From Mermis nigrescens (Eukaryota > Nematoda > Enoplea > Mermithida > Mermithidae), in the NCBI GenBank assembly GCA_036768485.1, contig JAVLUZ010000154.1, forward strand, positions 2,934,529 through 2,998,528: a stretch of 64,000 nt of DNA. The letters are read 5' to 3'. Numbering within the stretch: the stretch's first letter is position 1; each line of letters opens with the position of its first letter. Shown piece by piece: positions 38,341 to 64,000 of the stretch. A program made the position numbers and the translations under genes. The notes beneath the pieces were generated by a model. That model was not told the DNA's origin and ran no database searches. It worked only from the letters and a program-made list of their open reading frames with translations.

Positions 38341-40200
38341 AATCCTTTTGCGCGACCGAAAATTTTTTTATACTATACATATGTATACAAAAATATAGCG
38401 CGGTAGGATTAAATACCGTATAGTCTTTCACATTATTTTACATTCAGAAAATCGATATTTGCTCACTGCGGCCACAAATCTATTGCATTTTTGAATACTT
38501 CCATTTTTTCAATGCCAAAATTATAAAAACGCTAGTTTCCTCAGTCGTTTCATAAGACATTCATAGCTCTTGCACACATTCTATTTAAATTTTAAACTTT
38601 AAAAATAACAGTTAATAATTTTATGAGGGAGCCTATAATTGAAAATTACACTGGTATTGATTTTCTTAATTTGATCAAAAGATCTGATTAAAATTTTTAC
38701 GTGTAAATGGTACGATTTCCAATAACTTGGAGGTACTGCTGCTTCGATACAAAACCTCAGTAATAATTATCGAGCATGTGTTACTCGCTTATTTACTGCT
38801 TAAAGATCAAAAAAGTAGGAAAAAAATTAAATAAAGTGCTAAAAATTGTAAGCATTATATCCATAAAAGTATGCTCTTTAATGTATTCTTACATTTAGTC
38901 GGCATTAGTCAGATTTCTTAAAGGAATAGTAATTTCAGTACAAAGTGTTCAAGAGTTTCTGCCTTCCACAAGAAAGAAGTTGTGTAGAAGCGAACGTCCA
39001 AAGTTTGGCGAATTATATTGAAAGAAATTGAAGGCTAAACCAAATCTATGTTTTGTCTTTCTATTTTAAATGCATTTTCTTTTTCACGATGTGTTTTTGT
39101 CGTAGCAAATAAAATATTGATTTAGTAATGGAATGTGCAACGTAGAATAAGCATGTCAGTACAAGTCATAAACGACACGAAAAATTTATAATAGTCGTCG
39201 CCAATTGGGAAAAATTATATCTCGAATTAACGGCGCCAAGCGCCGAAATTTTCCGATATTCGATCATTAAACGTCACCTAGTTGTTCAAAAATCAAGATC
39301 TTTTACACGACTTTCTCAGATTTTTCTTTGCACCGTGCAAAAATTGTCAAAGTGTTTCTTTGCACGGAATCAAAAAAGTTTGCACCGTGCAAAAAACACT
39401 GGTTCGAGAAATAGGCAATGTACTTGTATGATGCCGTCTCGCGATATAAAATCTAAAAAGTCAACGCTTCGCACCGATTTCTTCTATATTTTGGCAGTTT
39501 CTATCGTTTTATTGCTGGAAAAGTCAAAAACGATTAGCACTTCGCGCAAAATCAGCTTTTAATGTCGAAAATGTTTTAAAAAATTTAAAAAAATCAACTT
39601 TTCTATTGTTTAAATAGTGCAGGACGATGTGAAAAGCCCAAAAAACTCGTTATTCCATGGCCCCATCCGTTTTTAATGGTGTTTTTCATGAAAATTTTTT
39701 TTTGATTTGTTCCCCCTGGCGAAAATCCTGGATACACCTGGTGCCCCAAGCCCAGTGATCGGACTGAGGCCTCGGCAAGGCTTAGCGTTTTTTGGAGCGT
39801 CAGCCTTGGCGCCGAGGGTAATGCTGAAAAGTGCCTAGGCGCCGAGGGTTAAAATAATAAAATTTTGGCAAGTTTAATATATCTTCTTGACATAAACTGT
39901 TTGTTTTTTATCAGTCCTCTGAAGCGTCTAGGCTGGAAATAAATTGTTCACCGCTATAAATATTACTCAACTTGCTATATCTTTCACAGATTGCAAGACG
40001 TGTTCCAATATAAAAAGCTTTGGAAGTAGCAAGATTGCAATAACACGAATTGAACCTCCGTTATTGTAGTCATTTATGATCTTTCGATTTTATGGACTTT
40101 ATCCTACTTTATTCTTTGACAGATAAAATTTTCTGCATTGCTCAGCTTATATCCGCAATGCTGTAAAATTGAGCTTAAATGAATAAAGATTTCGAAGTTT
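38341..40200. other. intergenic, scattered repeat pieces
   Basis: Nothing genic seen. Repeat pieces: 'TTTGCACCGTGCAAAAA' inverted units (38310-38335, 39330-39400), GGCGCCAAGCGCCGAAATTT (39230-39255), and a lone terminus CAGTGATCGGACTGAGG with CCTCGGC repeats (39758-39850), the family of 57956-59745. Confidence 0.5.
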
Positions 40201-40233
40201 TCTGGTGCTCTGCTTCATATACATATATACATA

Positions 40234-40640
40234 CAGGGTGTCCAGTAATTTCGTGTAAGGGGGTTAGAGGCAAAACCGTTTACTTCTACAATACGCGTGA
40301 TTTATCATTGGAAAGCCCATTCAATTCTGAATGGAAAACATTTTTAAAAACATGTATGCCCGCCATTGGCTTGGCGAACAGCAGCAAAACGTAAAGGCGT
40401 AGATGAAAGCAAATTAATAAATGTTGCTCCACATTCCATTGCAATGCGCCAAGAAACGGTCATAATTCGATCTATCACTTTTCATAAATCGTGATCTCCA
40501 AGTTTAGCCATTGTTATCTAACTAATTTGTAAACTTTTCCCAGTTAAACTTGAATGCTCTTTCCAACTGTGTAAAGCACATCACACAAAAGCTTTACGTT
40601 TTCGCTGTATACCCCTTCCACGAAATTACTGGACACCCTG
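40234..40640. mobile_element. mariner-type MITE
   Basis: Inverse termini CAGGGTGTCCAGTAATTTCG (left) and CGAAATTACTGGACACCCTG (right), flanked by TA on both sides. About 407 bp. Short frames inside do not resemble a transposase. Confidence 0.88.
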
Positions 40641-42085
40641 TATGATTCCTGCTTTGCTTGTCTTCAGAAATAAGCCACAGTGAGCGTGAAAGAATAAAAA
40701 CGTCAAAGATTTCCGGCGCATTGTGCGGCATGTGATTACTGCAATGCTAATAACTTGCAAAATTGAGCTTGAAATGATACAAATTTCAAACGTTTCTAGC
40801 GCTTTGCATTATACATAATTACTACTTTGCGTTTACAGGTTTTATAGTGGAACTTGTTCGGGAAGCAAAAAAATGGCAGCAACTTTTTGACGATGATTAT
40901 GGATTTGCTGATGAGCTTTGACCATTTTAAGGATGAATTCAGAGCCGTGATTCGGCTGATTTTGTAAAAATTTTAGCATTAAGATTGTAAATTGAAGTTG
41001 TTTTTTTTTACAAAATTTTCTGAGGCTGTGCCCCAGACCTCGCTGGAAGGCGCTTAAGCGCGCCACCCCGACCCCCTCCGCCCCAAGAGAGATAATGTCC
41101 ATTGAATTCTCATCGTATCCAAGGCATTTGGGTAGCGAAATTCGCAAACCAAAATCCATCCTTTCCTTTGGTCCCCCCTTATCTTGTGGAAAAATTTGGT
41201 TTTTTCCCCTCACAAAATACTGGATACGGGCCTATGTACCTTTTTTTGCATTGTTTTTACTCAAAAAGGCTGCAAAGTTCAATAAAAAAAGGTTAAAATG
41301 ACAAGCTATTTCGCCGAATCACTTAATTTGTTACATGCTTTATCAAAACTTATAGAAGTGATCCAGAAACGCAAAATACGAGTACATTAAAACAGGTTTG
41401 CTGTTCATTAGAGAGGAACTCGTGCATTCAGTTGATTGTATAGGAGTAATATGTACACTAATATACGTTATACCTCATGCAACAGCCATCTGTATCATAA
41501 TGTAACATGCTAGAACTATATCGTGATACATTTTATAGATTGGACCCGGACCCGATCGGGTCCAACTTTTTTGGATGCAGACCGGGACCCGATTTCCTTG
41601 AGATTTTTTCCGGACCTGAGGTTACCTAAAATTTGGGACCTCAACCCGGACCCGTGTTCTTGAAATAAGTGACCTGGCAACCCCTAGTGGATACGCGTCA
41701 AAAACATCGTTTTTCGGCGTTTCTGACGATGCCCTATCTTTCTAGAATATAAAAACAGAAAATTTCGAAACGAAATCAAAAAAATCGACAGAGTTAACAA
41801 AATATAGTCAAAAAACATGAGTGTACGGCACGAAGCGTGGAAAAATTGACACTTTTGAGCAAATAGTTAGCTTAACACGCTTAAAAGAGCACCTTTTCTA
41901 TGAATTTTGATGAAATTTTGGAAACATTCGAAAAATTGCGAATTGTGGGATGGTGAAATTTTCTGGGGGGAGGGCGGTGGAAATGTTGGGGTGAAAGCCA
42001 CACCTGGGCATTGTTCCTGCCCGGGTGGGGACATGTTCTGTACAGGAAAGTTTTGAAGCTGGGCAACGACTTTTCTAACCTATGG
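40641..42085. other. intergenic, dispersed repeats
   Basis: Empty-site copy of the 37740-38340 repeat (40905-41100); lone TCCTGGATACGGGCC-like end (41215-41235); GGACCCGGACCCGATCGGGTCC palindromic block (41545-41680), probably another hAT subterminal array with no partner found; and a copy of the 1450-1740 family (41690-42060). Confidence 0.5.
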
Positions 42086-42087
42086 CT

Positions 42088-42195
42088 AATCTAGGATTTT
42101 TTTAAGTGGGCGGTACCCCCAACTTTTCCTAAAACAGTCAAAAATAGGTACAAAAATGTGCCCTTCATGTGCGAAATAGTGTTTTTCGGCGTTCT
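42088..42195 (+). repeat. truncated left end of the CAGTGGCGGATC hAT family
   Basis: Matches 6263-6380 from 'ATCTAGGATTTT' through 'CGGCGTT', then similarity stops abruptly at about 42193, where an unrelated open frame begins. Confidence 0.75.
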
Positions 42196-42197
42196 TG

Positions 42198-42510
42198 TCA
42201 TTCGCTTGACTCACTGGTCCTTTTGCTTAACATCTCTCGTGTTATCAATCTATGATTACTTAATTGATTGCTTTGAATCGCAATGCAATTGGGAGTAGTG
42301 GAGGACATGAACAAAGCGCTATTTAGGGGATAAGGAGTCACTTGCCCCTTCTCCATTTGAAGCCTAGAAATTATTTTTTCCACTTCCTCTTTGGTTTTAA
42401 GCAAAAAAAGTGTCACAATGTTTTCATTAGCAGTCACGCACTCCACATCTTTGCACAACGTACACCATATTTTGCAACTATATCTCTTCTGTTTTTTTTA
42501 TGGGTGAAAA
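42198..42510 (-). CDS. unrecognised open frame, possible exon or captured gene fragment
   Basis: The minus-strand frame is open from about 42498 to a stop at 42198. It reads YSCKIWCTLCKDVECV, TLFLLKTKEEVEKIISRLQM, YPLNSALFMSSTTPNCIAIQ and ends LSKRTSESSE. Composition is protein-like (balanced charged/hydrophobic, few homopolymers), unlike surrounding repeat frames. A possible acceptor AAAAAACAG|AAG lies at its 5' edge. I cannot assign a family. It directly abuts a truncated hAT end at 42195. Confidence 0.3.
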
Positions 42511-42867
42511 AGAATATTACATTCTTTAAATCAACTTCATGAGTGCAATGGCGTATATTATCAGCCTTCATGGTATACTAATACTTTATTTGGAAAAAAC
42601 ACAAGGGTAAAACAAAGTCGCAAGGAAAATAAAATAGCATAGTGTAATGCGAAATGTCCTGGACACAGGCAAATAGATTGCTCACAAAATTACATTCTTC
42701 ATTCAGATTTGATCGTCCCCTCATTCCCCAAATGACTTGGATTTTTACCACTCTCCATTTTCGGCATACATTTGCATTTTAGTTCATTTTCATGTGCTTT
42801 TTTGTCATTTTTGGGCAAAAATTGGCGTCCATGCTGTCCATGTCTGATTACCAGATTCAATGAACAT
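42511..42867. other. intergenic, nothing recognised
   Basis: AT-rich, without repeats or coding motifs that I can identify. Confidence 0.35.
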
Positions 42868-42875
42868 CTGGCAAC

Positions 42876-43570
42876 CACACGTGGGCGTGGGGGTAAGTGG
42901 GTTCGGGGGTATGAACTTTTCCCCCTAGAAGGCCGAAGTCCCCTCCTTTAAAAAACCAAAATACACCCTCCCAGAATTCAATTTTGAAATTTTTTTGTTT
43001 TCTTTTTTCGCGATTTTTTTATGCCAATGGATAGCGTTCGATGAGTAACGTTGAAAAATGCTGTTTTTCGCCGTACCACCTTTTTTAAAACAATTTTTTG
43101 ACCTTTGAAAAATCTTGCACCACCCCATAGTTTCTCAAGGTCGAAAGTTCTGGGGGTGAAATCCCAAAATTTATGACCACTAAATTTAGAGTCTAGCCTT
43201 TTTTTAGGTCAAATATGAAAAAAGACTAAAACATCCCATATAGCATGTTTTAATGTTAAAAACTCCGTTTTTATTTACTTTTTGTCTCATTCTGACTAGT
43301 TTCCTCACTCTTGTAAGTGAAAAATATAAGAATTCATCGGAAATTTTTGACTTTTTAGATCATTTTAAGTTCATTCTAGGTATTTTATGGGTAAATTCTA
43401 GGTATTTTATGGGTGCTTTTGTACCCGAAAATCATGCAGAAAATGTTTGGTAGCTCAAAATCGTCCGATAGTGATTCAAGTCTCGGACCATGAGGGGGGT
43501 AATACCCCCTTACCCCTATGCGAATGTGTGCATCACCCCCCCACCAGAATTTTGGTGCTGCCTACCTATG
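42876..43570 (-). mobile_element. hAT-type MITE of the 240-bp family, copy 5, with an internal insertion
   Basis: It runs from CACACGTGGGCGTGG to TTTTGGTGCTGCCTACCTATG with perfect CTGGCAAC duplications (42868-42875, 43571-43578). At 695 bp it is nearly three times the usual length. The extra part (about 43135-43545) has tandem 'TCTAGGTATTTTATGGGT' and is not related to the family core. Confidence 0.85.
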
Positions 43571-44569
43571 CTGGCAACTGCAATAAGTATCATTTCTAGT
43601 TCTGTGACATTTCTACTGCAAGTTCAGCCTAAAAATCCTGAGAATTAAGGTGATTCGCTTCGGACTATTTGATCAAGTCAATTTAGGACAACGCAGCACC
43701 TTTTTGATCAAGATCGGAAAATTCTTTGCATGAAAATCCTTCCTGGAAAATAATTTGCGTTAAATTCTTTGTCGTGAAAATTCTTCTCCAGACAAATTTT
43801 CGCCGATAAAATTCTTCGCAGAAAAATTTATCGCCTACGAAATCTTTTGTCTGGAAAACTCTTTGAATAAAGATTCCTTTTACACGAACACAGTAAAATG
43901 GTGAGTTGAAAAGAGCTACTAATTTTCTGTAAGATTATCTCGATTTTGAATGACTTTGTTGATAGCGAGATTTTAGATTATCTGTGAGCAGAGAATTTCC
44001 CACGAAGAATTCTCAGTGAAGCGTTTTAAGCAGCATTCGGTCATCGTAGGCTATTCTAGCATAACTTTCTTGTTAGAAAATTTATTGAATAATACACTGC
44101 GAAAATTGGAAATAGGTTTAACTAATCTGCGGTTCAGTTCGGTAGATAAGGTGGCATGCAGCAACAGTGAATAATGCGCATTAATTTTTTGTCGACATTC
44201 TCAAAGTTGATCGTGTCATACAATGGTGCAAAGCTTTTCTCTGTTTCTGTGTATTTTAGAGTTTCGTCCGATAATAAAATTGCCATTTTTCCGAACACAC
44301 TTCAGTATTTATATATGTACGAGAAATATATATTTACTCATAAATATATTATTTTTGCGATGATTCCAGGCTGCTATGCAGAACCAAATTAGAACGTTGG
44401 ACGAAATTTTTTAATTAAAATTGTCGATGCCTATTGTCGAACCCCGCTCCAGCGATCGGCATCAGGCTTGCAAACTCCCTGCAGTCGATGTAAGTTAACA
44501 TCTTTAGGTGAGAGTGTAAAGCAGATTTTTGTTTTTTGTCGGATTCACAATTCTGATATTATTCTGATA
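43571..44569. other. intergenic, degenerate 'GAAAATTCTT' repeats
   Basis: Between about 43700 and 43870 units like GAAAATTCTTTG/GAAAAATCCTT recur at irregular spacing. The remainder is AT-rich and not recognised. Confidence 0.4.
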
Positions 44570-45965
44570 TTACGATCAGCATTCATGGAAAAATTTTGTC
44601 TCCATCATCCACCACATTGTAAACTTTAAAAATCTGAACCTAACTTTTTATTGAGTGTAAAGAAATTCAGTATGGGTCAGTTTGTAGCCTTTTAATCGTA
44701 GTACGTTTATATGTGGAAAACTTCTGTACCGCAAAATATTTGAGATTTTTACCAATCAAAATAAAATGAAAACGTGTTTTTCGCTTATTTTACACCCCTG
44801 GTTTCGAACTTTGCACCCCATAAATAACTTAATATCGATTTCTTCAAACGCGCTTTGCTGCGACGTGTAGCCATTAGACCGAGCTCTATTTTTATTCTAC
44901 TCGATTTGTCCCGACTTAACAAGCGGAAAAGTTGACAGAAAAATTGGCTGAATCCGATCCTTGGGGGGGCACGCCGCCAGTTCTGACCGGAGCGACTCGA
45001 GCAAATAAATAAGCGACCCGAATGCTCGCTTAAGTAAACAAAAGTGCGCAATTAATTATGCTGGGCTGACCTCGTCGGTCGCCCAATTATGCGTCTGGTA
45101 CTTACAGTAATGCGCCCGACTAGGGAAGCATTTTGTTGAACACAATTTTTTACAGAGCGGAAATCAAATTTTATAGTTTAGTTTTTCGAGTTCATCGTGA
45201 AAAATGGAGCAAACTTGTAGCTCTTTAGCCATAGTACATTTCCATAGATAGGTTTTTGGGGACTCTTATACAAAGAATTTGGCAGCCATGAACAAGTCGA
45301 AAACTCGACTAAAATGTGTTTTTTACCCTGAGATTCTTTACACTCGATGCTTTGCCACTCTGGAAATTAGTCACTTTTCAAAAAATGAAAAAGTGTCGTC
45401 GGAACTACACAATTTCTTGCATTTAAAAAACCAGACTGAACAGAATGCTGAGTTAAAAAAGTCGTGTGACAGACCAGAATTTGAAAAATCAATATGTTAT
45501 AACGTTACAGTAAAACTTTACACGCTCTTTACATCACGGATAGAAGTGTACAAAAAAAATTTAAAAAGTTAATTCGGATTTTCTCTCCGATTCTCTACAT
45601 TCTTTACACTGTCACTGGAAATAAGTCACTCTTCAAAAAACATAAAAAGTGCCATCGAGCTTAATGAATTGTCTACATTTAAAAAAACCAGACGGCACAG
45701 GCAGAATGCAAAACTGACTTAGAAAAGTCGTATGACAGACTAAAATTTGAAAAATCTATATATGTTATAACGTTACAGTATACCTTAACACGCTGTTTAC
45801 ACCGCGATAGAAGTGTAAAAAATTAAAAAAGATAATCCGAATTTTTTTATTACTTATCTAAAAACCGCACAATACAGAAGTGTCCCGTTACAGCTGTAAG
45901 GGTAGACATGTGTTGGTGGTACCCGAGTATATTATAGGTATGCGGCGCAACCTATGATAATGAAA
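44570..45965. repeat. long dispersed repeat, copy 2, with an internal duplication
   Basis: Homologous along its length to 7860-8945. It is longer because the part 'CTGGAAATTAGTCACTTTTC...' occurs twice in tandem (45355-45560 and 45610-45815). Ends near 'GTTACAGCTGTAAGGGTA...TATAGGTATGCGGC'. No coding motif. Confidence 0.7.
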
Positions 45966-46205
45966 GAAAAGTGTCTAGATTAATGGATTTAACAGTATAC
46001 TTTTCGAAAAAAATAAATGTCCTCGAAATTAAATTTTTAGACGTCATTTGAAGCTTTTTCATAATTCGAGCGATCGGTTTAAGTTCTGAGGGGGTATTCT
46101 TCTCTAAAGTCCTGGTAGCGGGATACCTCCGTACACCCCAATGTGCATGTACTATGTGACCTAGAGTTTATTAATTATTTACATGAGTAATACTCATATT
46201 TTCAG

Positions 46206-62481
<16,276 letters not shown>

Positions 62482-64000
62482 GTAGTAATAGGCTTTTTGA
62501 ATATCTGTTTCGCGAATTCTAACAAATCGTCGTACTGTACATACATGGGCACACTCATTTTTCCCAGCTTCAAGTGACCTTCGCAGGCTTGCGTGGTGGC
62601 TCAGAATGCCCAGAACAGCAGGTCATGCTTTTCTAAAAACGGCTTAATTAACAAAATGGCTAGCATGTACATACATGGCTAGCCAACAATGTTAAAAATG
62701 TTGTTGACTAAAAAATCATAAGGTCAGTTGTGTGGTTGGACATGTAAAACTAAAGAAAATGGACTAGCCAACAGGAAAACATCGTGGTTGACTACCAACC
62801 ACGTAAACTTAGCATTGGACCAATGTTCATTTTACAAATTTTGAAAATTTTTGTCTTTATTTTCGAATTTTTACGTGGTTCTTCCCAAATTTTTGCGTGG
62901 TTGGCCTAATTTTGCTTTGCGTCGTCCGTGGTTGGTCGACTCCCCAGCCTCAAGTCACTTGACCCCCACTTGACCCTATGCACATGTAATGGTACTGTAC
63001 ATTAATTTTGCTTTTGCAAGTTTATTTACTCAAATTTATGTTTCCATTCAAATTTGCTCGTACCGTGGACGGCTTAAGCAGAGGGTTGCAAAAATCACTT
63101 ATTGATTAGTCAATAAGTCAGACGTCGTTCTTTGGGCGCATAGGGTAGGGAGTTTTCGGTCAGATTTTTGAGATGCTCTTCTTGAACATAGTATAGTTTT
63201 TGTTGGTCAGGGGTAAAATACAAAACTTATGCACATAAGCTAAGTTCGTAAGAAAAAACTTGCGCAAACTTTATTAAATCATCTGTAGTACACACATATA
63301 CACATGGACGTACGCAGGGGCGGGAGCCGCCCTTTCCCCTCAGCCCAAAAATAATCTTGAAAGGTGAGATACTGCGTGAAAAATAATGGAAATTGGCATC
63401 TTTTCATCGAAGAATCTCAACATTTTCAGCGCTTCGCGCCGTAGGGTCTTTATTTTGCATAAGTTTGTGTCATACGCGGCCAAAAAACGTCACTTTTTAT
63501 AACATATTAAGAGAAAATAAAATATTGCAAGAAAAGTTTAAATTTCATGAGCTTAATGGGTAGAGCATGTTTAGAAGCGTCAGAAAATGCACTTTATTTT
63601 GTGCTCCGGCGAAAATAACTGATTTTGGGACGCCCCTCCCTTATAAATATCCTGCGTACGCTGCTACTTATGCATATTTGACGTCGACCTTCAGTAGGGG
63701 TACTCCTTGTACATAAATCCAGCTTTGCTTTTATCCCGATTTGGTGTCCTGCTTGCGATTCAGACTTGGCTAAGATTATTATGTAAATTTAACGAAACTA
63801 GTATGCACGCAGCATACATAGTACTTATTATAATCATACATGCACAACGGGTGGTGAGAGAGTTCTTTACCCCTCCCCGCTGGAGGGTCTGCCAGATGGG
63901 TACTGTCCGGCGATTTTGAGTCGGCGGAACGTTTTTTGCACTATTTCTGAGGACAATAGCAAAAAATTGTTAAAAACTTTTTAATACTTTTTAATATTTA
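62482..64000. other. RalGPS 3' flank or intron: repeats
   Basis: No PH-domain exon is recognised. It contains a local palindromic block around GGCTAGC/GGTTGACTACCAACCACG (62645-62960) and the MITE at 63303-63663; 63664-64000 shows nothing recognised. Confidence 0.5.
63303..63663 (-). mobile_element. CGTACGCAGG element, single-unit copy
   Basis: Termini CATGGACGTACGCAGGGG and ATCCTGCGTACGCTG. It contains one internal unit (GCGCTTCGCGCCGTAG, GCGGCCAAAAAACGTCAC), inverse to the copies at 53743 and 54343, which have two and three. No target duplication found. Confidence 0.75.

Noticed and set aside
62522..64000. PH domain exon of RalGPS
   Set aside because: I searched for the expected basic beta-strand and W-containing C-terminal helix motifs on the plus strand and saw none.

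Overview
This is an AT-rich, repeat-dense nuclear window from an animal, most likely an invertebrate. Four conserved eukaryotic protein-coding genes are split by kilobase-scale introns with mostly canonical GT-AG borders. The profilin resembles nematode-type profilins from memory, but that is too weak to name a phylum. There is no bacterial or organellar signal.

Genes. (1) 1782-11807 (+): the last four exons of the TFIIF beta subunit (GTF2F2/RAP30); its 5' exons lie left of the window. (2) 21194-12826 (-): a complete three-exon profilin, convergent with GTF2F2. (3) 22140-24178 (+): a complete three-exon parvulin-type prolyl isomerase (PIN4), divergent from profilin across about 0.95 kb. (4) 46206-62481 (+): most of a RalGPS-type Ral guanine-nucleotide exchange factor, with the RasGEF domain in seven exons and a linker in two more; the first exon(s) and the expected PH domain are not in view. 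The genes do not form an operon or pathway.

Everything else is mobile-element sediment. hAT-type DNA elements, recognised by 8-bp target duplications (TSDs) and short terminal inverted repeats (TIRs), dominate: 3051-3807, 4952-7756 (with two further hATs nested at 5408-6235 and 6263-7333), 19916-20516, 23374-23950, 30871-34800, 37844-38160, a 240-bp MITE family with six TSD-verified copies, and others. A PIF/Harbinger-like element lies at 13785-17231. Mariner-like TA-flanked MITEs occur at 25.2-25.8, 28.0, 40.2 and 55.8 kb. Non-LTR retrotransposons fill 26.4-37.6 kb, including a three-level nest: a CR1/Jockey-like element holding a hAT that holds a nearly intact RTE-like element. A 5'-truncated Penelope-like reverse transcriptase sits in the fourth RalGPS intron of the window set (49.7-51.1 kb). 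Elements with 165-bp internal tandem units are embedded in (TA)n microsatellite at 53.6-55.1 kb.

Points most worth checking: two exon junctions (profilin intron 2, RalGPS intron 7) that cannot be joined in frame by GT-AG splicing and are bounded by direct repeats; hAT families that each carry their own GC-rich subterminal hexamer array; one palindromic motif (GGCGCGAAGCGCC) recurring in unrelated non-autonomous families; a foldback element with a tRNA-like B box in both arms; and an apparent empty-site paralogue for one hAT insertion.
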